Below are positions 12,060-23,531 of a stretch of DNA of 64,000 nucleotides, piece by piece. Source of the DNA: Calliopum simillimum. Lineage: Eukaryota > Arthropoda > Insecta > Diptera > Lauxaniidae. How positions within the stretch are numbered: the first letter of the stretch is position 1; each line of letters begins with the position of its first letter. Under the pieces are notes generated by a model. That model ran no database searches and was not told where the DNA came from. It worked only from the letters and a program-made list of their open reading frames with translations. Made by a program: the position numbers and the translations under genes. The DNA lies in assembly GCA_951812925.1 (NCBI GenBank), contig OX638368.1, positions 121,419,309-121,483,308 on the forward strand, written 5' to 3'.

Positions 12060-12755
12060 CATTTAGTAGCTCATTTCTTAGATGAAGAATAGTACAAAGC
12101 AAAAAGTTTGGGTGTAAAATTCAAAACAAATTGAAATGAATACAGATCCACATCAAACTGGGTATGAAATCTATGTTTTAATTTGGTATACAAACCGTTT
12201 ATGTTTGTTCGTATAAAATGTATACACATAAAGTATTAACACAATTCAAACTATTTTGGTTTAAATTTTACAGTATCACTATATAAAAATCTTTTATACT
12301 TTTTTTGTATAAAATTTATGTAGAAATTCATATGAAAGTATTTTAAACCATTTTATATAAAATTCATATTATGCGCATATACTCGTAAAACAATCTACTT
12401 ACGCAGTATAAATTTCATAATGAAAAAGTATAATTCAACTAACAATATTACAACAAATTTCATAATTTCAAACAAGTCTAAATCTTCCAACCAATTCGTC
12501 TCATTATGACAAAATACAACACAACCTTCATAACACAAAGAGAGCGTACGACACATGAGAGTGTTTTACGCATACCCAAGATTTACAAATTCCAATACCT
12601 TTTATTTTACTTTTTATTTTACTTAAGTAAGTAAATTATTTTTCGTAACACTACGTTCCTTTCAAGTTTTTTTACAATTTTGGTATAAAATTAATAGTTC
12701 ATAACAATTTTGATTTAGAAGTTAAACGATTTTGGTTAAGAAAAACTTTATAGAA
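12060..12755. other. AT-rich intergenic stretch
   Basis: Only low-complexity AT-rich sequence with GTATAAAATTTATG-like words is visible. No gene was found. Confidence 0.4.
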
Positions 12756-12757
12756 AA

Positions 12758-14505
12758 GGGTCATTTCATCTCAAATCGTCCAGGCAGTATTTTTTTTTTT
12801 TTTTTTTTTGCATATTATTTTTTTAATAGTTTCTACATTGAAATCGATGAGACACGTATTTTTTCCTTTTGCTTGATTTTGAGTTCTTTCGTCGTAGGGA
12901 ATTTTTTAAAATTCGTCTACAAACTCGATTTTGTGCTATTGTCGCATGCCAATTTTCACGGAAAATGTGATAACTTTGCGAAAAAACGTCCGATCTTCGT
13001 AATTTTTGGTATGTTTATAGCTAAGAGGTTCCTCTAAAAGAAAAAATATGATACAGGGTATATTTCAAAAAATAATTTTTATATCGTCATTTGAAAAAAA
13101 AAATCAAAAAATTTTTGACTTGAAAAATTTCCAATTGCATCAGTTTTTTTTTTTTTCTTCATATTTTTTTTTAAATAGCCATATATATAAACAATATTAT
13201 GTAATAGCCTCTATTAGCCCAAATTCGTTGTTTGGGAATTATGATTTTTTGAAAAAACAGTCCCAATTATTTAGTTTTTTTGGGCTTCATTCATGATATA
13301 TGTTATCATTTCGTCAAAAGTGGCTCAATCGTTATGATATTTTATCCGTCAACAGTCAAAGGTCAGTTCTAGAAGAAAGAATTATGAAGGGTAGTACATT
13401 TTTGGAAATTTTTTTTATAACCGTCTTTAAAATAGAAAAAAAATCAAATGACTTTTAGCCCAAAAATTTTAGCATTGCTACGATTTTTCCATTCTTTATT
13501 ACTGTTTTTGTATATCAATTTGTAAGTAGACAATTTTCAGAAGCTTTATTCATACCTTAATTTTGTTTTTTATTCAATATTATTTTTCAAACTCCATGCA
13601 AGTAGGTACATTATTTATTCGAGTAATTTGATTATTGCTGCAACATTGTTCCACTGGGTCTTCTTGGTCTTTCTGAAATTTTGTACGTCACGAGCATCAA
13701 GTAATTTGACAGCCACATTTAGAGTATACTTCTGAAAATTGTCTACTAACAAATTGATATACAAAAACATTAATAAAGAATAGAAAAATCGTAGCAATGC
13801 TAAAATTTTTGGGCTAAAAGTCATTTGATTTTTTTTCTATTTTAAAGACGGTTATAGAAAAAATTTCCAAAAATGTACTACACTTCATGATTCTTTCTTC
13901 TAGAACGGACCTTTGACTGTTGACAGACAAAATGCCATAACGATTGAGTCACTTTTGACGAAATGATAACATATATCATGAATGAAGCCCAAAAAAACTA
14001 AATAATTGGGACTGTTTTTTCAAAAAATCGTAATTCCCAAACAACGAATTTGGGCTAATAGAGGCTGCTACATAATATTGTTTATATGTATGGCTATTTA
14101 AAAAAAAATATGAAGAAAAAAAAACTGATGCAATTGGAAATTTTTCAAGTCAAAAATATTTTGACTTTTTTTTTCAAATGACGATATAAAAATTATTTTT
14201 TGAAATATACCCTGTATCATATTTTTTTCTTTTAGAGAAATCTCTTAGCTAGAAACATACCAAAAATTACGAAGATCGCACGTTTTTTCGCAAAGTTATC
14301 ACATTTTCCGTGAAAATTGGCATGCGTCAATAGCGCAAAATCGAGTTTGTAGACGAATTTTAAAAAATTCCCTACGACGAAAGAACTCAAAATCAAGCAA
14401 AAGGAAAAAATACGTGTCTCATCGATTTCAATGTAGAAACTATTAAAAAAATAATATGCAAAAAAAAAATAAATACTGCCTGGACGATTTGAGATGAAAT
14501 GACCC
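12758..14505. mobile_element. Large foldback element with 186 bp unique loop
   Basis: GGGTCATTTCATCTCAAATC at 12758 is mirrored by GATTTGAGATGAAATGACCC ending at 14505. The arms (12758-13540 and 13727-14505) mirror each other over almost their entire length, for example AATTTTTGGTATGTTTATAG/AGCTAGAAACATACCAAAAATT and GACTTTTAGCCCAAAAATTT/its inverse. The loop 13541-13726 is not symmetric. No TA or other duplication is evident at the ends. Apparent 90-100 codon frames on both strands are images of the same arm sequence. Confidence 0.9.
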
Positions 14506-14544
14506 AAAAATATTGTAAAAATTTTATTAAAAAATTGGGATATA

Positions 14545-15896
14545 GCCCAGGAAAATAAGACATTTTCTGCGAAAAAATTCCCAGTGGAAATTTTTCACCG
14601 GAATTGTCTTTATTTATGCATGATACACAATCTGTGAAAAGTCCATTGCAAAGTCGTGTGCGCATAAAAAGTTATTCGGACTCAAAGGTCGCTAAAATCA
14701 GTTTTTTGCAAATATTTCGCTAATGCTAACTTTTACAGAAAAATGTTGGTCTCCAATTCTGTAGCACAGGAAATTTCCTACAAAAATACGTTAAAAGTAT
14801 TTGCGTACGCCTTCTAGTTTAGGAGATCACCCAATTTAAAAAGTTATTAACAGTTATGATATGAAATACTACCTATGAGTTCATATTAAAATATCTTACT
14901 TTTTAAATTGCAATAACTCTTCAATGAGAAGTTGTACAAATAAAATTAAAATGCCGTTTGAAAGATAATTTAATTTTCTATATGCCGTACAAAATTTTTT
15001 TTTCGAACGGCTCATGACCTTAAAAATATTCTTGAATAAGCGTTAAGGCTTCGAAATTACTGGTTTTTTAAGGATATCTGCGAATTGGTAAGTACTACGA
15101 TAAAAAGTGATGGGACCAAATTTGTAGAGAATTACAAGATCTACAAAAAATAAGCGATATGTGTACACATAGAAGTAACCGTTTAGAAGATATTTCAAAA
15201 AAACCCTTAAAATGCCAAAAAACCGCTTTCTATCGAATATCTTCTATACGGTTACTTTTATGTGTACACATATCGCTTATTTTTTGTAGATCTTGTAATT
15301 CTCTACAAATTTGGTCCCATTACTTTTTATCGTAGTACTTACCAATTCGCAGATATCCTTAAAAAACCAGTAATTTCGAAGCCTTAACGGTTATTCAAGA
15401 ATATTTTTAAGGTCATGAGCCGTTCGAAAAAAAAAATTTTGTTTTGTATATAGAAAATTAAATTATCTTTCAAACGGCATTTTAATTTTATTTGTACAAC
15501 TTCTCATTGAAGAGTTATTGCAATTTAAAAAGTAAGATATTTTAATATGATCTCATGGGTAGTATTTCATATCATAACTGTTGACAACTTTTTAAATTGG
15601 GTGATCTCCTAAACTAGAAGTCGTACGCAAATACTTTTAACGTACTTTTGTAGGAAATTTCCTGTGCTACAAAATTGGAGACCAACATTTTTCTGTAAAA
15701 GTTAGCATTAGCGAAATATTTGCAAAAAACTGATTTTAGCGACCTTTGAGCCCGAATAACTTTTTATGCGCACACGACTTTGCAATGGACTTTTCACAGA
15801 TTGTGTATCATGCATAAATAAAGACAATTCCGGTGAAAAATTTCCACTGGGAATTTTTTTGCACAGAAGCTCTTTTTTCGTCTTATTTTCCTGGGC
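14545..15896. mobile_element. Foldback element, family A, TA-flanked, arms about 650 bp
   Basis: TA then GCCCAGGAAAATAAGAC (14545) is mirrored exactly by GTCTTATTTTCCTGGGC then TA (ending 15896). The arms converge on a loop of about 40 bp around 15200-15240 and are nearly identical, including GTGTACACATA and GCACACGACTTTGCAATGGA words. The TA duplication suggests Tc1/mariner-type mobilisation in trans. A partial copy lies at 58703-59500 with the same first bases, and shorter fragments lie at about 38935-39070 and 47290-47410. No transposase is encoded. Confidence 0.9.
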
Positions 15897-15959
15897 TAAT
15901 ACATAGGTTTATAAAAACAAATAGCATTAATAACACAGGAACACCTGAAATCAACAATT

Positions 15960-16400
15960 ATGCTGAAAAATTTGAGATTTTATTCAGCATTATTTCTGAT
16001 TTGTGAAAAAACTCGAACCAACTCCGCTATTCTGACACCATATTCGGACTCAGCGACCCCGAAAACATAAAGCTCAGGTGGTCCGATCGTTCGCGCAGGG
16101 ATTTTTTTTTGTAGTCCTGTGCACAGGCCAAAAAAAAAAAAAAAAGTACCCTTCGCGAACGATCAGACCACCGGAACTTTATGTTTTCGGGGTCGCTGAA
16201 CCCGAATATAGTGTCAGATTAGCGAAGTTGGTTCGAGTTTTTTCAGAAACCAGGAAAAATCTCTAATTTTCAGCATTATTGTTGATTTCTGAAAAAACGC
16301 GAACCAACTTCGCTATTCTGGCACCATATTCGGATTCAGCGACCCCGAAAACATAAAGTTCAGGTGGTCTGATCTTTCGCGCATGGTACTTTTTTTTTTG
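15960..16400. repeat. Three-unit repeat: forward, inverted, forward
   Basis: A unit running from TTCAGCATTATT through GAACCAACTCCGCTATTCTG, ATTCGGACTCAGCGACCCCG and AAAACATAAAGCTCAGGTGG to a poly-T/A segment occurs at about 15990-16125. It recurs inverted at about 16135-16275 and again forward at about 16270-16395. The first two form a hairpin. The extra forward unit suggests unequal exchange or a second half-insertion. It is GC-richer than the surroundings. Confidence 0.8.
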
Positions 16401-18640
16401 TGGGCCTTTGTAATTTTATACTTTATCTCTAAACTTTTTGCTGTGTACTGAAAAAATAATTACAAGGCACACTATATTGTTTATAACTTTTGAACCTTTG
16501 ATATAGGGATATAGTCCCTAGACTTGTGGAGAGTCCCCATATATTTTTCATAATTTTCTCAGAGACAGAGAGTTGCTAAAATTTTTATTGATTTGATATG
16601 GAGATTTTCAATAATTTTGATCAAAAAAAAATTCTATTTTAATCCCTGGTCTATGTAAAATATTTTAGAAAAAAAATGTCCCAAAATCTTTATTAGTTGC
16701 TGCGAAAAATCATTTTCTTGAAAGCCTTTTTTACGTTTAAATTCTTAAATGGGTTACTTGAGAAATTTTTAGCCTAATACAAATGCGATAGCTTTTCAAC
16801 AAAGCACATTCTGTATTTGACCAATTTTGATGCAAAATATTTTTAGTTTACTTTTAGACAACTTTAATTTTTAACACAATACAAAAATGTGATCATATGT
16901 AAAGACGCCTTTTAACAAGGGGCCATCTAATTTAATCCCTTAACATACAAGACTTTTACTATTGGGAACATTTACGCCTTCGAACAGCCAGCCACCGTAT
17001 TCAAACGATGAGGCGTTTTTTTAATTTCCTAACAAAATGAAAATTCTTCTCTGCATTATTTCCGCTAAGAATTAAGCACAAAGTTCACTATCCCACCGTT
17101 ACATTTTTCCCAAATTGCAAGCACATGTCAGATGATACACGTTACGTATGTAAGTAACTGTCCAGTGGTATAGTAAATTCATTTAGTAGAGTTAAACTGC
17201 TTGGAAGAGTACGTAGAAAAAATGGACAGAGTGATTAAAAAAAATTGTCGAATTTTAATTACCTTAATTAAAAATTCCGCTCGTTAGTTTGGAAAGTTTA
17301 AGCTACTAAACCTTTTCAATGTGGACGCTCGTAAGTGGGCGTAGATTAGAGCTGTTTATAGAGCAGACGTGAGTGGAAAATGTACAAAATTCCTAAAAGT
17401 GGAATAAATAGAGGAATGAAAACTAAACAAAAACTAACTATTCGTGCAGGACTTAAACGAACCACATAAGAAGCAATTTATGAATGCTCGAAAGTATGCA
17501 AAGTATTTTTCAGCGGAGACGGACAACGATATAATAAACATGTATACATTAACATTTTGTTATATTGAATGGAATGATATCGTAATAAGGGGAATTTATT
17601 CCCTTAGAAATAACGTCAGTTATGATTATTTGATATTTAATTGACTGACACATGCATATGAAATGAACTTTTATACTAAGGAGTTGGTATTTTGTCAAAA
17701 TATTTAGTCAACAATTTAAGGCCTAATTACATAAATAATAAATAGGTGATTGTACTCACGAGGGAATGTTTGGCAGCTCAGCTAATTTTACATATTTTTT
17801 TGTTACAATATTTGATTAATTTATGTAAGATCTATACTCACTGGAAACTCACTTCACTTTTTAAATCAAAAGCATTCTTTTATAGTTCAATAGTTTTATT
17901 TAATAAAAGTTCAAAAATAGCTAAAAAATGTACTTCTTATTATTTACATATTTACATAGTTCAATTTAGCTTGGCGGCTTAACAATTAAACAACTTATTA
18001 CTTTACAACGCGGTTGCACTCTAACGACTACATCTTATGACTTCACATGACGACTCTTCCTTAAAGACTCATTTTTACTGTTCGTCTCTTTTCTTTCGTC
18101 TCCTATCGTATGTGTCTATTGCATTGTCTATCAGTACTATTGTCCACGTCTAGTACCTTTCTGTCTAATTTGTGCCGTTCCCACATTTATGATCAAAACT
18201 AAACATCTAAATTGTTTTTAGTATAACACTGAACATTTTTTTGACCGGCCCATTTAAAAAAAGTACAAAAAAGACCTAAGCTGAATTTAGCCCACTTGTT
18301 TGAACTTAGATTAAAAAAAAAATACCAAAAATAATATATTTTCCTTCCTTCACACATTTATTTATTTGTAAAATATTAAAAAAAGATATTGGTACACAAG
18401 CAAACATCACTTTTCAAAAAGAACAACGCAAAAAATTCCACAGAAAAAAATGCAAATACTTGACAATTCTTTAAAATTTCCAAGAGATAAAACACATAAC
18501 TCCCATGAGAAAGAATGCAGCGAAAGAAAAAGAAAAGCAAAAACCCAACGCTACCAAAAATATTTGCGAAACACAAATTCAAGCATATCTATTCACAACC
18601 ATATATCTTCATTGTCACTTGGTCACAAACAAACCGTGCT
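16400..18640. other. Intergenic stretch, no gene supported
   Basis: Short open frames occur (17444-17644, 17746-17982) but have no family resemblance or splice context. No repeat boundary was recognised. Confidence 0.4.
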
Positions 18641-18870
18641 CAATTAGTTATCTATCGCGCATGCGCGCAACCATCGCTACCGTACTCGCAGCCACACTCT
18701 TTCAATCAGCTTACAGATCACGCCTACGGGGCGCTCTATGTCTTAGGCGATTGGGATAATAAATTTTTGATACGCTTTCTGGCGCAATTTCGCCGCATCT
18801 TGAAGCGTGTAATCGTGAGTGATTAATTGATTTGCGTCGTTTAGAAGGAATTTTCGAGTGCGTTTTACAT
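18640..18870. promoter_or_regulatory. CpG-richer patch with GCGCATGCGC palindrome; possible promoter or first exon
   Basis: TATCGCGCATGCGCGCAACC near 18650 contains the palindrome GCGCATGCGC, the core of the NRF-1/Ewg binding consensus. The following 150 bp carries many CpGs (for example CACGCCTACGGGGCGC and TTTCGCCGCATC), in contrast to the AT-rich surroundings. Frames are open across it, but I recognise no protein. It could be the untranslated first exon of a gene lying elsewhere. Orientation cannot be decided. Confidence 0.3.
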
Positions 18871-19845
18871 ATCGAAATTTTTCGCTTGCTACTCTTTTCA
18901 CTACTTGAATTATTTATTCACTTTTACAATTTTACAAATATGGTAATTTTATTTATTTTTTTTGTATTTTAAGTATATGACTTTCGCTAAACGCTTTTTA
19001 TGCGGTCATTACCACAATAAAATATGGGACATTTATTTGTTTTAATTTATAATTTTAGCTGTGTGCTAGCAATCAGTATTACTTCTGGAAAGTAAAAGAA
19101 AGCCAAAGATATTTTACTAAATTCACTCTTTTGTAAGACTATTACTATTAGTTTTGCTACAAGAGATTTTCTTTTTAAAAGAAATATCATTTAAGTGGCG
19201 CTAAATTGCCTTTCTTTGCTTCTTCCAATTCTTAACTTCTTATCATAGCATTTGCATATATAATCATCGTTTTTGTGACCAGTAGTCTTATAATTTATTG
19301 CGTTTTTTAACTAACAAAAGTCTTAGCTGTCGGCAAAATGGAGATAATTACACTGATCTGCAAAGTTTTATTGTTGGAAGCTCTTTAGCAAAAAATCACT
19401 TCTGGACTTAAAAATTACTTTTTGAGGTTATATTGTGGGGTTAAAACTACAAATAGACATCTGCATGTACTGACATTTTGAGTTAAGTATACAAAAACAT
19501 GAAGAAAAAACGGATCTTTGCCCCAATCTATTCGGTTTTTTGATATGCAGTTCTCATCCAATTTTACATAAAGTATAAAAAGTAGAAAACTGCAAAATTC
19601 CATACAAAACACGAAATTTAAAAAACTTAAAACGCTTTTTTCTCAAAACATGAAAAATGTAGATGTCTAGTTGTAGTTTTAACCCGACGATATACATCTC
19701 GCATAAAATTTCCCTGCTTTTTTTTAATAATTGCATCCTTCAGTACTTATCCTTTTCTTTAGGTTGACACTATTGAATGTTCAACTGTTCAAATCGAAAA
19801 TACTGGACAAAATTCTGGAATTTGGTAATAAAGGGTATTTGATAA
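18870..19845. other. Intergenic stretch, nothing identified
   Basis: AT-rich sequence without recognisable exons, RNA genes or repeat ends. Confidence 0.4.
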
Positions 19846-19849
19846 TGCT

Positions 19850-21440
19850 GATTACGAATCCGAAATCCATCCATTCAAAAAAACAAAATGGCGGATCCAC
19901 AATGGTGGACAAATTATGACACTGTTCGACAATTTCGACCTTTTTACAAAACACATTAGAAAATCAAAAAAATTCTTAAAATAGACGTTAAAAAAAAATA
20001 TCTGTTTCTCGTGGTTTTTCTCCAGCACGTCACTTTTTTTTAATCGATTTTTGAAGTTTTTTTATCCATTGTACATGAAAAAACCAAAAATACTGCATTC
20101 TTGTGTTAAATCGATGAATTTAACTACATGATCCTTACATCTGAGGTGTATCATGTGTTCAGTAAACTTATGCAAGATATTGCGGGAAATATTTTTGTAT
20201 AAAATTGTTTAACCCCCACATGTGGGTCATTTTTGCCCTTTTCTTAAAAAGGTACAAATATGATACCCAAAAAAGGGAAATATTGAAGCAATATGTACTA
20301 CAGAAATATTTGCTATACAATTTCACAACTAAATGCTGAACTCTGAACAAGCAAAATTTTATCCCGACAGCAAAACAATCGTTAAAATCAGTAAGCAGTT
20401 CTAACAATAAATATTTTCCAAATTTCACCCCACTGTAAAACTCTAAAACTACATTTTGGACAAAACTCGTTCTAACAAGATCATAACGAAATCACACAAG
20501 GATAATTTTCCTAGAATACATTAACCTATTATACCCTGTTTTTATGGGTCTTTTGACCCCTTTTTCTAGAACTGACCCACAATGGGTTAAAAAAATTTTG
20601 CAGAAATATCCTACAAAAACTTTCACTTAGAGTTACTAAAGACGAAAAATTCTTTAAACTTAAGGTAAGCGCGTCAGGGATGTAATTAATATGCAATGTG
20701 TAAAGTCCTAATTGATTTTAACGATTTTTTTGGTTTCGAGCTCAAATTTCGACCTTTACGTGCTTAGAATCTAGTAGTAAAATTTTATAGCGAATTTTTT
20801 TTAGTATATACTGACTCAATATTTCCCTGTTTTGGGTGTCATTTTTGTACCTTTTTAAGAAAAGCGCAAAAATGACCCACATGTGGGGGTTAAACAGGGT
20901 TCAAATTTTATACAAAAACATTTCCCGCAATATCCTGCATAAGTTTGCTGAACACATGATACACCTCAGATTAAGGATCATATAGTTAAATTCATCGATT
21001 TAACACAAGAATGCGGTAGTTTTGATTTTTTCATATATTTACAGTGGATAAAAAAACTTCAAAAATCGATTAAAAAAAAATGTCAAGTGCTGGAGAAAAA
21101 CCACGAGAAACGGGTATTTTTTTTAGCGTCTACTTTAAGAATTTTTTGGATTTTCTAATGTGTTTTGAAAAAAGTTCGAAATTAATGAACAGTGTTACGA
21201 ATCCGAAATCCATTTTTCAAAAATAAAATAGCGGATCCACAACGGTGGACAAATAATGCTAAACTGGATTTATTTGAAATACAAAATGGCAGATCCACAA
21301 TGACGAACCGTTTAGTGCAAAACTACATTAATCAACAAGAAGTCAGTATACTGGAATTTTTGAGGGCGCTGATTAAGAATATGGAATTAATTTTTGTAAC
21401 ACAAAATGGCGCTTCCGAAATTGTGAAGCAATTATGCCAA
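19850..21440. repeat. Direct repeats around AAAATGGCGGATCCACAATG
   Basis: ACGAATCCGAAATCCAT followed by AAAATGGCGGATCCACAATG and GTGGACAAATTATG occurs at about 19854-19920. It recurs at about 21196-21257 on the other side of the foldback. Two weaker versions of the ATGGCGGATCC word follow (about 21283 and 21405). The frames differ between copies, so this is a DNA repeat and not a protein repeat. The foldback either inserted into or carries this repeat. Confidence 0.7.
19921..21195. mobile_element. Foldback element, family B, copy 1
   Basis: Ends ACACTGTTCGAC and GAACAGTGTTA are inverses. Inner blocks recur inverted: GAGAAAAACCACGAGAAAC with its mirror near 20008, AAAAATCGATTAAAAAA, TTAAATTCATCGATTTAAC, GAACACATGATACACCTCAG and ACCCACATGTGGG. 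The two arms (about 19921-20440 and 20780-21195) flank a single-copy middle that ends with the small TTAA-bounded block TTAACCTATTATACCCTG at 20520. A second copy lies at 34469-35781 and an old fragment at 7085-7345. Confidence 0.85.
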
Positions 21441-21444
21441 ACAG

Positions 21445-22440
21445 CATCTGTTCTATAAAAGTTTGGTTTTTGGGATCATACATACATTACGATTATAAAA
21501 TATGTCACTAAAGTCCTAATAACCTTCTTTGAGCCACCTCGGGGCAGCTAATTTTTTTACAGGCTTGTATAAAAATGTTCCCATACCTAAAATCTGGATA
21601 ATACACAATCCCGTGGATATTATTATTCTGAGCACTAATTCACCTGAATTGGTTTTAAATTTAATAAAAAATTTATTGAAAAAAAAAATAAAAAAAAATA
21701 CATTAAAAATTATTTGCCACCCATTTTTGCTTTTGTTTTGTTGTGCGCTGCTTTTAAAATGGAGTTATATTCTTAGTCTCTAAAAATTTTAAATTTGACT
21801 TTTTTCAACGAATAGACCTATTGAATGAAAAGAAGGCCAAAATGTTTATTAATATAGAAGTAGCCGATCGATGTTTGCAATATCATGTGTCAAAATATCT
21901 TCGGGTATCCCAAGATATATTCAATTAAGGCTTGTTGATACTCGTCCGTAGATGTTTTGGTTCTAGAATACCCAGGTATTCCCTCAGGTAATTTTCGATA
22001 ACCTTTGAGTGTAGCAGGAAATATTTGCTTAAAGTATGTTGATAGTCAACCAAATCTTTTATCTTCGGATGTGCTTATTGATAGTCCGCCATAGGATGAC
22101 CTTTGTAAACCTTCATGTTAAGCATATAAACCTTGCCAGTTTAATCAAAGAAAATGTTTGAGATTATCTCTGCTTCAAATTCAACACCCTAATTCCCGAG
22201 GTCCTTGCGCTCTTAGCCGGACAATAACCTATAAAGTGGATAACCAAGGTAAGTATTTGTCTCTGATCTAGGTCAGCAAGTGGTAATATAAATATTTATT
22301 ACACATTTATACTTCATGGTTCATAAACCGCAAATGTACATGAATTATCTTAGTCATTGAAATTAAATTTTTATTCATTCAAAACCAATCAATAGAGCAC
22401 AGTAAAATTTAATACAAATAATGCATCAAGTCAATTTTTT
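21445..22440. other. Intergenic stretch downstream of the secreted-protein gene
   Basis: No gene supported. TTTATT words near 22370 and 22445 (AATAAA on the minus strand) may serve as polyadenylation signals for the gene at 22.6-23.2 kb. Confidence 0.4.
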
Positions 22441-22643
22441 TTACTTTATTTATAATTACTTACTTTAAAGTGTAATTAATCAATACTTTTAAAATACATC
22501 TTATCTATAATACAATGAAATTCCTTTTAGTTTTTAAAATCTTTCTTCATTAACGCCTAATTGGCATAGTCAAAATATTAATTAATATCTTAATTAATAT
22601 CACATAATTTAAAATTAACAACTAATTAATCACTTAATGTGTG

Positions 22644-23166
22644 TTATTGTTTTGGTGCTGGTATTTCACCTTTGCGAAAAACGCTTATTGCATAAAATTC
22701 TGGCAAACGGTACCATTTAACACGATGATGGCTAAATTGTCCATTTGCCAAGGCCTTAACATAGAATATATCTTTTGCTTTTAGCTCATGAATCTTTTGG
22801 AGATTTTCATCTTTTGTTGAATATTTCTTAGGCCGATATCTTTTAGGTTTAAGTAATTTGACGTAAATAATTTCATTTTCGCGTTCCAATCCACGCCCAT
22901 TTATTCGGTAACCCCTTGACTGTGGATATAACTGCACTGGCTGTATCGGCAGTACTTCAGTTGGCTGTGTTGGATAGTTATCTTCCGTAATATATGGTGC
23001 ACTGAACACGCTGCCAAAATGTGTCTGCAGTAATGTTACACTTAGAATTATGCTGGAAATCTACAAAAAAAGAAATTAAAAGAAATCAATTATTATTTGA
23101 TTGGAGAATTTTGGTGATGTTTTTCGCAGTTGACAAAATAAGCAAAATGTTGATTACGTTAAACAT
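22644..23166 (-). CDS. Predicted small secreted protein, two exons, function unknown
   Basis: Reading on the minus strand, exon 1 is only ATG TTT AAC (23166-23158), followed by GTAATC. A 97 bp intron ends TTTTTTTGTAG, and exon 2 runs 23060-22644 to TAA. The joined protein has 141 residues. It begins MFNISSIILSVTLLQTHFGS, a good signal peptide with a hydrophobic stretch at residues 4-15 and a likely cleavage near FS-AP (about 21-23). The mature part starts rich in Pro/Thr (YPTQPTEVLPIQPVQ). It becomes basic (KLLKPKRYRPKKY, about residues 70-82), then has HELKAKDIFYVKAL and HHRVKWYRLPEFYAISVF near the end. There are no cysteines in the mature chain. I do not recognise the family. The tiny first coding exon is inferred from frame and splice signals. 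The alternative is an upstream Met in another exon. The 417 bp second exon reads as real coding sequence. Confidence 0.6.
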
Positions 23167-23531
23167 GGGCAGTCTTTGAGATCAATTTAAACTTTTTCAG
23201 TGACAACATGGATAGACCGTACCAAAAAAAAAATGTCTACCGTACACCATCGAATCCGAAGCATTTTTTGCATTTTTTTTTACCGAACGTAGGGTTAGCA
23301 TTCTTCATCATATCTTCGGCATTTACAGTCCGATCTATCAATTTGATATATCAATATTGGGTAGGTATTATTCGTCAGATTTACATTTTAAAAACTGATT
23401 TTATTTGTCAATTTTTTAATGATTTTCTGTTTAAAATTATCGAATGCGGATTTTTAAATTTTTTGTTTTGGTGAAAATTAACAAAGTTATGATTTTTTAA
23501 AGTTTCACGGTTTGGGAAAATACTTTATTTA

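Noticed and set aside
12732..14507. Paired 90-100 residue proteins with FISNRPGSI on both strands
   Set aside because: They are the same arm read from the two ends of the palindrome. Phe/Lys-rich content reflects AT-rich noncoding DNA.
20520..20595. TTAA-bounded CCTATT..AATGGG block as a small piggyBac-type MITE
   Set aside because: The block is an internal part of family B in both copies and its inverse is imperfect. TTAA is common in AT-rich DNA.
21192..21458. Possible repeat protein with recurring QNG..STM segments
   Set aside because: The underlying ATGGCGGATCC repeats are in different frames in different copies, so no protein repeat is maintained.
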